Assembly: GCA_036186865.1 (NCBI GenBank)
Contig: AP025067.1
Coordinates: forward strand, 20,148,724 to 20,212,723
Direction of reading: 5' to 3'
Source of the DNA: Eustoma russellianum
Lineage: Eukaryota > Streptophyta > Magnoliopsida > Gentianales > Gentianaceae
DNA length: 64,000 bases
Shown here one piece after another: positions 33,500 through 45,600 of this stretch. Below the pieces are notes generated by a model. The model was given only the letters and a program-made list of their open reading frames with translations, was not told the origin of the DNA and did no database searches. Positions within the stretch are counted from its first letter, which is position 1. Each line of letters begins with the position of its first letter. The position numbers were made by a program, and so were the translations under genes.

Positions 33500-34176
33500 C
33501 TAACCAATGTTTATCATCCCTAATCTTGCTCTAATTGATTCGAATATCTCAGTGGGAAGGGATTTAATAAAGATATCCGCTAGTTGGTCATTGGTTGGAA
33601 CAAATTCAACGCATGCTAATCCTTTTTGAATGCAATCCCTTATGAAGTCATGTCTCGCTTCTATATGTTTTGTCCTACTATAGTGAACTGGATTTTGTGT
33701 TATACTTATGGCTGAAGTGTTGTCACATAAGATGGGGACTTTATCAAACTTAACATTGTAATCATTTAAGGTGTTGATCATCCAAAGTATTTGTGCACAA
33801 CACGAAGCGGCCGATACATATTCGGATTCCGCCATTGAAAGTGACACACTATTTTGTTTCTTGGAGAACCAAGAAACTAAGCAATCTCTAAGGAATTGGC
33901 ATGTCCCGGAGGTACTTTTTCTATCAACAAGATTTTCGGCATAGTCAAAAGTTCAAGGTTCCTTTCAAATACCTAAATATATGTTTAATGGCAACTAGAT
34001 GCGATTCCTTAGACATACTTTGAAATCTAGCACATAAACACACAGCATACAAAGTATTCGGTCTACTAGCGGTCAAATAAAGTAAACTACCAATCATACC
34101 TGTATATTTGGTTACCTCAACCGGTTTTCCTTTTTCATCTTTGTCAAGCTTTGTACTTGTGCTCATTGGTGTGCTC
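33500..34176 (-). pseudogene. pol: Element B RNaseH and RT C-terminus
   Basis: Two frames: 34190-33945 (MSTSTKLDKDEKGKP, GSLLYLTASRP, CARFQS) and 33847-33500 (SMAESEYVSAASCCAQILWM, CDNTSAISITQNPVHYSRTK, DQLADIFIKSLP). The first follows directly from the RT at 54134 once the C tandem element and one TGCTC copy are ignored. A short part of RNaseH near 33850-33945 (GKSTSGTCQF region) is damaged. Confidence 0.88.
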
Positions 34177-37100
34177 TGTAGGATCTGCAAGGCACCACTA
34201 GAAGGGGGGGTTGAATAGATGGTGCGGAAAGTGTGCTTTTTAAAATTTCTTTAAACTTGAACAATTCAAGTTCTGAAAACAGATTCTGTTTTCAGGACCT
34301 GTTTTAAAACGTTTTTAAAACCAGGTTAGAGGTCTCCAAAAATTATGAAATTTTGAGAGAACTTAGCCTCCAATGTTATGAGGGTCCCCTAAAAATTTCA
34401 AATAAAAACTCAACCTTTAACCCCTTCAAAAACCGTTGGTACTCAGATTGTGCAAATCTGCCAGAAACGGTAGATGGTTTTGAAAAATTAATTCCTATTT
34501 GTGTGAACGTCCAAATGCTCTGAAAATTTGACCAATAACTCCTTATATATTATATTTAAATGGGTTGAAACAGTTTTGGAAAATTCTTTTGGGAAGTAGG
34601 TCAAATACAATCAAAGTCTCAACCTTTGCAAGTCTGAAAATCAGACTGCACTAGTCTCAGAACTTTTGATGTTTAGTTGACTTATACTTGTCCAAAAGGG
34701 TTGAAACTTGTGCCAAATTAACCCTAGAACGTGTAAGTATGTTTCTGGAAATTTTTGTAATTTTTGAAAACCGTTTACTATTTTTACGGATGCAAACAAG
34801 AAGGATAAACAGTGCAGTAACTGAAACGTAAATGCAGAAAGTAAATGGCACCAAGAATTTTATACTGGTTCGGTTATAAACAACCTACTCCAGTCTTCAA
34901 GGAACACCTTCCTTGGTTCACACTAATCACACACACGCAGTACACCTTACCGCAGGGTTGATAGAGTTACACCTAACTCCAACTCTTTACAAACCTTGTA
35001 TGACGAGCACAATTCACACGAACACCACCACCTCGCTAGAATGAAGATTGATCACACCTTGATCAATCTTTTACAAAGATGTATGAATGGTGGTTTATCT
35101 CAAGCCTATTCAAGATTGAAAGAATATGAATACAATAGGCTTTACAAGAAAAGAGAAAGAAAGAAAATGTAGGAGAAGAAGAGCTTGGCAATTTGATCTC
35201 TTTAGAATGCAATGCTTGTTGTTGTATTTTGTTTGCTCTTCTCTTCTTTCCTTATAGTTGCAGCCGTCCCCCTTAGGGCTTCTCCCCTCTTGAAAATTGT
35301 CTTTTAAGTCCTTGAGAGAGTGTAAGACATCATTGTGACAATGCCTTGCTTACTTGGCATCTTCCTATTGGATCATCATTTAGTCTTCGCTTACTTGGCA
35401 CCTCCTTATTGGCTCAATGTTGTCATCAAGATGACATGGAAAAAATCTGAGATATACACTTTAAAAATGTGCCAAAAATCAAACATAAATTCATACCATA
35501 AGTCAAGAGATACACCATAAATTGCAAGACAATAAAATTCTTCCATATCCATTGAGAAAATCGGCCATTAAGATGTCTTGCCATGCTGAATTTTCAGCAT
35601 GTGCATCAAGGGAATAAAGTTTAAATCATTACCATTTTTCTTTGAATTTTTATCATAAAAATGAATCAACAATATATGGTAAGTATTTCTACCAACCAAG
35701 AAATGAACTTGGACACAAAAAGCCTTAAGAATTCGGCCACAACATGTACACATGCTGAAAAATTTTCAGCATGTGTGATATGCTAAATATCACCATTTAT
35801 TTATTTTAAATATTATTCAAAACCTTACCATATCCTCTTCCAATCAATCACCTAATAAAAGATGACAAAATATGTCACATTTAACACCATAAAATCGGCC
35901 ATCTTGAGGTTAGAATGCTGAAATTTTCAGCATGTGACATAAGAGAGATATATGTTGAATTCTTACCATTTGTAGCTTCTCTCTTCAATTCACCAACAAT
36001 GTATGATTGATCCTTGACCAATCAATATGCCAACAAAGCTCCACATGTGCTCCAACTCAGCTGTATGTAACGTTATATGATGTGTAACATGTGCTGAAAT
36101 TTATTTTTGCTAACTTTGTAAAATAGTGCACCTTTAATAATACACACATGTAATATTCCAATCAGCCCTTAATTTAATTTTCTAGAACACTTTAAGATTT
36201 ATATCATATGTAAAAAGTGTCTAGATACGTGTCACATGATGTACAAGAAAAACGTTCCATGTTATGTGCGTAGAAAACCGAATTTTCGATATTTATCGAT
36301 TACCCGATTTTTCTCTAATTTAAATTCCAACTTTTGCACATGTTATATATATTATGTTATACATAATATATATAATATATACTTTAAATCTCAGCACTTG
36401 GCTGGTTTAAAGTGGTACCATTAGCATGTGACAAAATTAAACTTGGAATCTTCACATTTTGGCCTTAATGTGGAGTAATTTGTGTGTGCCAACATGGAAA
36501 GTATTTTTTGGCTGAATGTGTCATGTATAGCACGAAATTTACACCATATTTTGATGTATATGGGCTGGCCATTTATTTATGGCAAGTACGTGACGCGTTG
36601 GCGAAGTTTCGGTATTCGCCCGATACGACAAATTTCGGTTTAGAACCTTTTATCGTGTCGTATTTAATTTGTCATCACCATATCTTATATCATATGATAT
36701 AAGACCTGAATATACTCATAAATATGAGTTAAGTATAGTGGTGTGACGTTAAAGTACGTACGTAAAATATATAACGTGTCGGTAGTACGTTGGAACACAT
36801 GTGTATGTGCCTTTATTTAAAAAATCTGAAAATATGTATAGTATATGTGTATTTGGCGTGTACATTAATGATGGAGAGGAGGAGAAGACTTTCCTTCCTT
36901 AGCCTTGTTGTCTTTGTGCCTTTTCCAAATGAAGCTTCCTTTAATGAACTACTTAGTTTATTAAACTAAGTACTTCACTTAATGAACTAATTTAGTTCAT
37001 TAATGGTGGCACCTGAAAATAGTATAAACACAACAAATGTTTGCCATATGATGTAAGCTTTAATGCTTCATGGCTCGTTAGTACGGCAACATAATATATA

Positions 37101-37232
37101 AGCTAAATAAGGCAAGTAATGGCAAGTTATCATGCATACATGTACACATTTATATATGTTTATGCACGTTTATATATATGTATACATTCAAGACACTTAT
37201 TTTGAAATCACTCAAACCCCCTTATCTTTACA
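34177..37232 (-). repeat. Family-C LTR 1 (outer, 3')
   Basis: 3,056 bp, TGTAGG...TTTACA. Terminal hairpin 34192-34225 with a G7 run. Contains three CATGCTGAA/TTCAGCATG palindromes. In its left part it differs from LTRs 2 and 3 at many sites where those two agree. Confidence 0.93.
35582..35934. repeat. CATGCTGAA palindromes in family-C LTR
   Basis: CATGCTGAATTTTCAGCATG at 35582-35601, a longer-looped version at 35751-35773 and ATGCTGAAATTTTCAGCAT near 35915, spaced about 165-169 bp. Each follows a TCGGCC word by 20-30 bp. Matching copies are in LTR 2 (from 44035) and LTR 3 (from 52484). Confidence 0.85.
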
Positions 37233-37430
37233 ATCTCCCCCTTTTGATGATTTTCAAAATAATTTGTGTACATGATTTAAATGCTATCTCTCCCCCTTGA
37301 ATTGTGCGCAGATTTGAAATTTGAATTTCGAGTTTTAAATCCGGCTCCCCCTTGATTTGTGCAATTAAGATCAATCAAGATCAATCAGTGTCTCTCTCTC
37401 CCTTAAATCATGCTTTTCTCTCCCCCTTTA
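37233..37430 (-). other. Repeated polypurine blocks of element C (copy 1)
   Basis: The minus strand has AAAAGGGGGAGA at the LTR edge, then CAAGGGGGAGAGATAG, CAAGGGGGAGCC, TAAGGGAGAGAGAGA and TAAAGGGGGAGAGAAAA further in. The first is the polypurine tract; repeated copies are a known Sirevirus trait. The same set is at 45686-45883. Confidence 0.8.
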
Positions 37431-37495
37431 TTTTGGAAAGTTAATCAAAAGATTCCTGTCAAAAAGGAAAGTAAATCAAATAATATCAAATCAAA

Positions 37496-38919
37496 TCATA
37501 TCATATCAGCGGAAATCATGTCTAATTTAGAACGAAGAGATTCATATGTGGCTTTATTTAAGGCCTTTGTAAATATATCCGCTACTTGTGATTCTGTGCG
37601 TACGTGATCTATGACAATATTACCATTGTTAACGTGATCACGAAGAAAGTGATAGCGTACTTCTATATGCTTAGCCTTAGAATGTAACACGGGGTTCTTA
37701 GACAAATTGATGGCACTCATACTATCACAATATATAGGAATCTTATTTACGATAATTCCAAAGTCCGATAGTTGTTGTTTTATCCACAACAACTGTGTGC
37801 AACAAAGGCTAAGAGCCATGTACTCAGCCTCAGTAGTGGACAAAGCAACACTTGCTTGCTTTTTGGAAAACCAAGAAATAAGAGAATTTCCTATAAATTG
37901 GCAGGTTCCGCTCGTGCTTTTTCTATCTATTTTGCAGCCACCATAATCTGCATCAGTGTAAGGATGTAAGTCAAATGTAGAATCCTTATCGTACCAAATA
38001 CCTAAGGTGGGCGTATGCTTAATATAACGGAATATTCTTTTTACTGCATTTAAGTGTGACACCTTAGGTTGACTTTGAAAACGAGCACACATGCATACGC
38101 TAAACATAATGTCAGGCCTACTAGCAGTTAAATATAGCAAAGAACCTATCATAGATCGATATAATCCATTATCAACGTCTTTACCATGTTCGTCTTTGTC
38201 TAATTTAGTAGTGACACTCATAGGGGTAGGGGATGGTTTCAAATTTTCAAAATTAAACTTTTTGATCATGTCATTAACATATTTTGTTTGGCTTATATGA
38301 ATTCCTTTACTTGTTTGCTTTATCTGTAAGCCAAGAAAATAATTAAGTTCACCAACCATAGACATTTCAAATTCAGATTTCATGCAATTTTCAAAATCTT
38401 TAACAAGTCTATGTGAGGTAGAGCCAAAAATAATGTCATCTACGTAGATTTGAATAATAAGTAAATCTGATTTTTCTTATTTCAAAAATAGTGTACTATC
38501 TATAGTACCACGTTTAAAATTATTTCTAAAAAGAAAGTAGCAAAACGATCATACCATGCTCTCGGTGCTTGCTTTAGGCCATATAGTGCCTTCTTTGGTT
38601 TGTACACGTGATCTGGATGTTTCAAATCTTCAAAACAGGGTGGTTGCTTCACGTATACTTCTTCTTGTATGAATCCGTTTAGGAAAGCACTTTTTACATC
38701 CATTTGATATAATTTAAAATCTTTCATGCAAGCAATAGCAAGTAATAGTCATATAGCTTCTAGACGTGCTACGGATGCGAATGTTTCATCATAGTCAATT
38801 TCTTCTTCTTGATTATATCCTTGTGCAACAAGTCTCGCTTTATTTCTAACAACCTTTCCTTCTTCATTCATTTTATTCCTAAATACCCACTTTGTGCCTA
38901 TAATAGTCTTATCTTGTGG
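37496..38919 (-). pseudogene. pol: Element C RT-RNaseH, copy 1, broken
   Basis: RNaseH and late RT are open from 38383 to 37496 (FFLGLQIKQTSKG, SLLYLTASRPDIMFS, DADYGGCKIDRKSTSG, STTEAEYMALSLC). Upstream RT is damaged relative to copy 2: TGA replacing an arginine codon near 38748, TAA near 38478 and one single-base deletion near 38520. The YVDDIIFGS catalytic motif is still legible near 38440. Most stop changes are C-to-T type. Confidence 0.88.
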
Positions 38920-40596
38920 TCATGGCACTAAATCCCATACATCATTTCTAACGAATTGATTAAGTTCGTCATGCATAGCATCAATCCAAGATGAATCACT
39001 CAAAGCATCATGCACATTTTTGGGTTCAATTTCAGAAATCATAGCATGAAATTCATTTATTTCATCCGAAGTGATTCTTCTACGTGGTCGCATACCGTGA
39101 GTGAGGTCGCCTATGATGAGATCATGTGGGTGATCTCTATGCCATCTTGGTTGATTATTTTCTAAGTTATCATGCATTTCTATATGATCATGCATTTTTA
39201 GTGTCTCATTCATATCATGCATATCAAAAGAATCATTATCTTCATTCAAAACGGGTTTCAATTCAAAATCATCGTCATATTCCTTATCTTTATCAATCTC
39301 ACCAAATTCATTGAATTTAACATGAATAGATTCTATAATTTGTCTAGTGAGAGGATCATAACATCTATATGCCTTTGAATTTATAGAATATCCAACAAAA
39401 ATGCACTCAATTGATTTGGATTCAAATTTATCTAAATTATCTTTTGTATTCAAGACAAAATATTTGCATCCAAACACACAAAAATAGTCAATCTTAGGCA
39501 TGCGATCATTCAAAATCTCATAAGGTGTCTTGTTTATTTTCTTTCTTATAGATAGGCGATTTACAATATAGCATGCACAATTCACGGCTTCCGCCCACAA
39601 AAATCTAGGCAATTTATTTTCGCAAAGCATGGTTCTAGCGATTTCTTGTAGTGTACGATTCTTTCTTTCTACTACTCCATTTAGTTGTGGAGTTCTAGGT
39701 GGCGAAAACTCATGTTTAATTCCTTTTTCTTCACAAAATGAAATCATCTCTTTGTTTTTAAACTCGCCGCCTCTATCGCTTCTTATCCTTTTCACATTTA
39801 CACCGTATTGATTTTCAAGTTGTTTAATTAATTTAGCAATCTCTGCGGCGCTATCATCCTTATGTGAAAGAAATAAAGTCCAAGTATAACGAGAAAAGTC
39901 ATCAACAATTACGCATGCATAGTGACGCCCACCAAGGCTTGTAGTGCGACTAGGACCAAACAAATCGATATGCAATAGTTCTAGTATTCTAGTCGTGCTT
40001 ATTTCATTTTTCGGCTTAAGTGACTCACGTGTTTGTTTGCCTTTTATGCAAGATTCACACAACTGAAAGTTGTCTAAATCAAGCGTAGGCAATCCCCGTA
40101 CTAGGTTCTTTCGTTGAAGTTTTTCTAGTGTGGAAATACCAATGTGTCCTAAACGTCTATGCCATAAATTCACATTGGGTTCATTTGACATAAAACACTT
40201 AACTTTAGCGTCTACTACATCATCCATAGATAGCGTAAAAATATTGCCTTCTCGTTTTCCTTTTAAAACGGTTTCTCCATTTTTATTTATTATATTGCAA
40301 TAAGGGTGAGTAAAACACACATTGAAACCATTGTCAACAAATTGAGAAATACTAAGAAGATTGTAAGATAAGTTGCTTACCAAAAATACGTTGGAGATTT
40401 GGAGTGTGTTCGGATTACCAATAGTACCTTTTCCAATGATCTTGCCTTCATTGTTGTCTCCAAAGGTCACGGATCCGCCTTTTGTGACCTTCTTTAATTT
40501 GGAGAACAAGCTCGGGTCACCCGTCATGTGCCTCGAGCAACCACTGTCAAGGAACCACTTTATTGATGTGTCTTTCGATGTGTGGTCTCCCTGCAA
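38920..40596 (-). CDS. pol: Element C protease-integrase, copy 1
   Basis: 558 residues open. Protease motif LDSGCSRHMTGD, GAG-pre-integrase LWHRRLGHIGISTLEKL with CESCIKGKQ, integrase core with HIDLFGPS, IRSDRGGEFKN and the glutamate in NGVVERKNRT, so the D,D,E triad is complete. It then has an acidic linker and ends at TGA (38920-38922) just before the RT domain, at a place where the family reads on; that stop is shared with copy 2. The start is set by frame only: the frame entry is a TTG and no ATG is obvious, since Pol is normally made as a Gag-Pol product. The frame differs from gag by one position. Confidence 0.88.
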   Translation of the reverse strand: MQGDHTSKDTSIKWFLDSGCSRHMTGDPSLFSKLKKVTKGGSVTFGDNNEGKIIGKGTIGNPNTLQISNVFLVSNLSYNLLSISQFVDNGFNVCFTHPYCNIINKNGETVLKGKREGNIFTLSMDDVVDAKVKCFMSNEPNVNLWHRRLGHIGISTLEKLQRKNLVRGLPTLDLDNFQLCESCIKGKQTRESLKPKNEISTTRILELLHIDLFGPSRTTSLGGRHYACVIVDDFSRYTWTLFLSHKDDSAAEIAKLIKQLENQYGVNVKRIRSDRGGEFKNKEMISFCEEKGIKHEFSPPRTPQLNGVVERKNRTLQEIARTMLCENKLPRFLWAEAVNCACYIVNRLSIRKKINKTPYEILNDRMPKIDYFCVFGCKYFVLNTKDNLDKFESKSIECIFVGYSINSKAYRCYDPLTRQIIESIHVKFNEFGEIDKDKEYDDDFELKPVLNEDNDSFDMHDMNETLKMHDHIEMHDNLENNQPRWHRDHPHDLIIGDLTHGMRPRRRITSDEINEFHAMISEIEPKNVHDALSDSSWIDAMHDELNQFVRNDVWDLVP

Positions 40597-40651
40597 TGTG
40601 AAAAGGTGATTTAGGTACCCTTTTAATTTTGGGTCCTTTCGAGTTAGTTAA

Positions 40652-42478
40652 TCACCTTTTGGTAAAGGTACCTTTCGGTACCCATACTTGGGTGATCCTT
40701 CTCGGTCTATCAAATGGCAAGAATGTAGATGAAGGTGCAATATAATAGACATGTGGTGCATGCACTTTGGGTCTTTGCCCAAGGACTCCTCTATACTCGT
40801 TGAATGAAGGACGCTTTTGATATGTCCTTGTGTGTGTGTGCGTAGTGTGTGGATGATATGTATTTCGTGTATGCATTGTTCTTCTCTTTTCATATCTATA
40901 TGGTACAACGTTATATTTCACATGATATGATGGAGTGGGGCGTGAGGAAGGGGGCGCTTTTTGCGTCATCTTAGACGCCACTTGCGGCTTAGGGATGTCT
41001 ACTTTCTTAGACACAACAAACTTGATTGGTTTGATTGATACTTCGTTAGTATCAACGTATCCCAGTCCAGTTTTGTCGCTGTCATGCTTTTGTGATAATA
41101 TGATACGATGCAGCATGTTGGACCCTGTATCAAACTGTTTCATCATTTTCTCTAAATCGGTATTCTTTGATTTCAAATTTGAAATCTCGGATTTCATTTC
41201 ATTATTTTGAGAGGTTAATGATGAAATCTCGGTTTTCAATGCAGTGATGACACATGAAGACTCTTTCTTTGAATTGCTTAATTGAGCGACAAGATTCTCG
41301 TTAGAAGATTCTAACAGTTTCTTGTCTTCAATTAATCGTTTCTTTTCTTTAGCGAGAGTCTTAGTAAATTTATGCAATTCTAGATACTGACTAAAAAGAT
41401 CATCATAAGAAGGTTCAGAGTCAGAGTCAGAATCAGATGATACCTCATTAGATGCTTTGGATGCAAAGCATACTTGTGCGGTCTCCTCTTCGGTCTCAGT
41501 CTCAGAATCTGATGAATCACTCCAGGTGGAAGCCTTTAGAGCACGTTTCCTTTGTTTGGGTTCTGAGACGAGTCTATGTTTGTTCCGCTCCTTGTCAGGG
41601 TACTTAGTAGTTTGCTTTTCTTTATTTGGGCAATCATATGATAAGTGTCCAAGTTTGCCACATTCATAACATTTAACGTCTTTATCGTTTGACTTGTTCT
41701 TATTTCTCTTAGTAGTAGTGCCCTTATTTTTGTTTCTAAATGACCTTCTCATAAATTTTCTCAATCCTTTAGCCAATAGAATTAGGTCATCATTATCCGA
41801 TTCGGAATCACTATCCTCTACGTGATCGGAGGGAGGGGAGACGTATTCATTTGATTTAAAAGCAATAGCTTTACCTTGTTTAGATGATTCTGTTTTCCGA
41901 ATGGTGAGTTTATTTTCATAAACTTTAAGTGAACCGATTAGTTCTTCCATCTTTATTGATTTAGTTTCCTTGCTTTCTTCTATCGCAGTCACTTTAGAGT
42001 CCCATTCAGAAGGAAGGCTTCGTAGGACTTTCTGCACCTTTTCTTGCGTAGTAAAAGCCTTACCAAGAGACTCAAGAGAGTTGTAGATGTTAGTCAAACG
42101 AAGATCCATATCTACAATAGACTCATTGGGCAATAATTTAAAAGACTCAAGTGTAGACATGAGCATATTAATTTTTGACTATTTTACTTGATTCGTGCCT
42201 TCGTGTTTCATTTCTAGAATCCTCCACATTTCTTGTGCACTCGAACAGTTTGACACATAACTAGACTCACTCTTACTTAATCCATTTAAGAGCAATTGCA
42301 TAGCCCTAGCATTCATACTAAGTTTCTTTTTGTCATCACTCGTATATTCTTGTCTTGTTTTAGTAACTTCTAAAGTAACTCCGTCTACAGTGGATACATT
42401 AGATGGGACATAAGGACCATCTTCAATGATTGACCAAAGATCTATATCTATAGCCATAAGAAAAAGCTTCATCCTAAG
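40652..42478 (-). pseudogene. gag: Element C gag, copy 1
   Basis: Gag with three defects. A TAG near 42483 replaces the glutamine of FIQWKLRM (copy 2 keeps it). A TAG at 42179-42181 after GTNQVK is shared with copy 2. A terminal TGA at 40652-40654 is also shared. Between them 504 residues are open: KVLRSLPSEWDSKVTAIEES, the zinc knuckle CYECGKLGHLSYDC, an acidic SDSETETEEE block, a long coiled coil (KTLAKEKKRLIEDKKLLESSN onward) and a His/Thr-rich tail ending WVPKGTFTKR. Confidence 0.88.
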
Positions 42479-42605
42479 TTTCCACTAAATAAACGACTCA
42501 CCGTCAAAAAGTGGAGGCCTTTGGCTCGACATACCTTCTTGCTCGGTTTTGAGATTTGTGGATGCCATCTCGCTGAATCGTTGGATTCCTTGAAGTGAGT
42601 ATTCC

Positions 42606-42620
42606 TGCGCTATGATACCA
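42606..42620 (-). other. Primer-binding site of element C, copy 1 (variant)
   Basis: The minus strand reads TGGTATCATAGCGC two bases inside LTR 2. This differs from the usual TGGTATCAGAGC at one base (T for G). The same variant is next to LTR 3 (about 51060-51073). Confidence 0.85.
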
Positions 42621-42622
42621 CT

Positions 42623-45600
42623 TGTAGGATCTGCAAGGCACCACTAGAAGGGGGGGGGGGGGTTGAATAGATGGTGCGGAAAGTGTGTTTTTTAAAATTT
42701 CTTTAAACTTGAACAATTCAAGTTCTGAAAACAGATTCTGTTTTCAGGACCAGTTTTAAAACGTTTTTAAAACCAGGTTAGAGGTCTCCAAAAATTATGA
42801 AATTTTGAGAGAACTTAGCCTCAGATGTTATGAGGGTCCCCTAAAAATTTCAAATAAAAACTCAACCTTTAACCCCTTCAAAAACCGTTGGTACTCAGAT
42901 TGTGCAAATCTGCCAGAAACGGTAGATGGTTTTGAAAAATTAATTCCTATTTGTGTGAACGTCCAAATGCTCTGAAAATTTGACCAATAACTCCTTATAT
43001 ATTATATTTAAATGGGTTGAAACAGTTTTGGAAAATTCTTTTGGGAAGTAGGTCAAATACAATCAAAGTCTCAACCTTTGCAAGTCTGAAAATCAGACTG
43101 CACTAGTCTCAGAACTTTTGATGTTTAGTTGACTTATACTTGTCCAAAAGGGTTGAAAATTGTACCAAATTAACCTTAGAACGTGTAAGTATGTTTCTGG
43201 AAATTTTTGTAATTTTTGAAAACCGTTTACTATTTTTACGGATGCGAACAAGAAGGATGAACAGTGCAGTAACTGAAACGTAAATGCAGAAAGTAAATGG
43301 CACCAAGAATTTTATACTGGTTCGGTTATAAACAACCTACTCCAGTCTTCAAGGAACACCTTCCTTGGTTCACACTAATCACACACACGCAGTACACCTT
43401 AGCGCAGGGTTGATAGAGTTACACCTAACTCCAACTCTTTACAAACCTTGTATGACGAGCACAATTCACACGAACACCACCACCTCGCTAGAATGAAGAT
43501 TGATCACACCTTGATCAATCTTTTACAAAGATGTATGAATGGTGGTTTATCTCAAGCCTATTCAAGATTGAAAGAATATGAATACAATAGGCTTTACAAG
43601 AAAAGAGAAAGAAAGAAAATGTAGGAGAAGAAGAGCTTGACAATTTGATCTCTTTAGAATGCAATGCTTGTTGTTGTATTTTGTTTGCTCTCCTCTTCTT
43701 TCCTTATAGTTGCAGCCGTCCCCCTTAGGGCTTCTCCCCTCTTGAAAATTGTCTTTTAAGTCCTTGAGAGAGTGTAAGACATCATTGTGACAATGCCTTG
43801 CTTACTTGGCATCTTCCTATTGGATCATCATTTAGTCTTCGCTTACTTGGCACCTCCTTATTGGCTCAATGTTGTCATCAAGATGACATGGAAAAAAATC
43901 TGAGATATACACTTTAAAAATGTGCCAAAAATCAAACATAAATTCATACCATAAGTCAAGAGATACACCATAAATTGCAAGACAATAAAATTCTTCCATA
44001 TCCATTGAGAAAATCGGCCATTAAGATGTCTTGCCATGCTGAATTTTCAGCATGTGCATCAAGGGAATAAAGTTTAAATCATTACCATTTTTCTTTGAAT
44101 TTTTATCATAAAAATGAATCAACAATATATGGTAAGTATTTCTACCAACCAAGAAATGAACTTGGACACAAAAAGCCTTAAGAATTCGGCCACAACATGT
44201 ACACATGCTGAAAAATTTTCAGCATGTGTGATATGCTAAATATCACCATTTATTTATTTTAAATATTATTCAAAACCTTACCATATCCTCTTCCAATCAA
44301 TCACCTAATAAAAGATGACAAAATATGTCACATTTAACACCATAAAATCGGCCAGCTTGAGGTTAGAATGCTGAAATTTTCAGCATGTGACATAAGAGAG
44401 ATATATGTTGAATTCTTACCATTTGTAGCTTCTCTCTTCAATTCACCAACAATGTATGATTGATCCTTGACCAATCAATATGCCAACAAAGCTCCACATG
44501 TGCTCCAACTCAGCTGTATGTAACGTTATATGATGTGTAACATGTGCTGAAATTTATTTTTGCTAACTTTGTAAAATAGTGCACCTTTAATAATACACAC
44601 ATGTAATATTCCAATCAGCCCTTAATTTAATTTTCTAGAACACTTTAAGATTTATATCATATGTAAAAAATGTCTAGATACGTGTCACATGATGTACAAG
44701 AAAAACGTTCCATGTTATGTGCGTAGAAAACCGAATTTTCGATATTTATCGATTACCCGATTTTTCTCTAATTTAAATTCCAACTTTTGCACATGTTATA
44801 TATATTATGTTATACATAATATATATAATATATACTTTAAATCTCAGCATTTGGCTGGTTTAAAGTGGTACCATTAGCATGTGTCAAAATTAAACTTGGA
44901 ATCTTCACATTTTGGCCTTAATGTGGAGTAATTTGTGTGTGCCAACATGGAAAGTATTTTTTGGCTGAATGTGTCATGTATAGCACGAAATTTACACCAT
45001 ATTTTGATGTATATGGGCTGGCCATTTATTTATGGCATGTACGTGACGCGTTGGCGAAGTTTCGGTATTCGCCCGATACGACAAATTTCGGTTTAGAACC
45101 TTTTAGCGTGTCGTATTTAGTTTGTCATCACCGTATCTTATATCATATGATATAAGACCTGAATATACTCATAAATATGAGTTAAGTATAGTGGTGTGAC
45201 GTTAACGTACGTACGTAAAATATATAACGTGTCGGTAGTACGTTGGAATACATGTGTATGTGCCTTTATTTAAAAAATCTGAAAATATGTATAGTATATG
45301 TGTATTTGGCGTGTACATTAATGATGGAGAGGAGGAGAAGACTTTCCTTCCTTAGCCTTGTTGTCTTTGTGCCTTTTCCAAATGAAGCTTCCTTTAATGA
45401 ACTACTTAGTTTATTAAACTAAGTACTTCACTTAATGAACTAATTTAGTTCATTAATGGTGGCACCTGAAAATAGTATAAACACAACAAATGTTTGCCAT
45501 ATGATGTAAGCTTTAATGCTTCATGGCTCGTTAGTACGGCAACATAATATATAAGCTAAATAAGACAAGTAATGGCAAGTTATCATGCATACATGTACAC

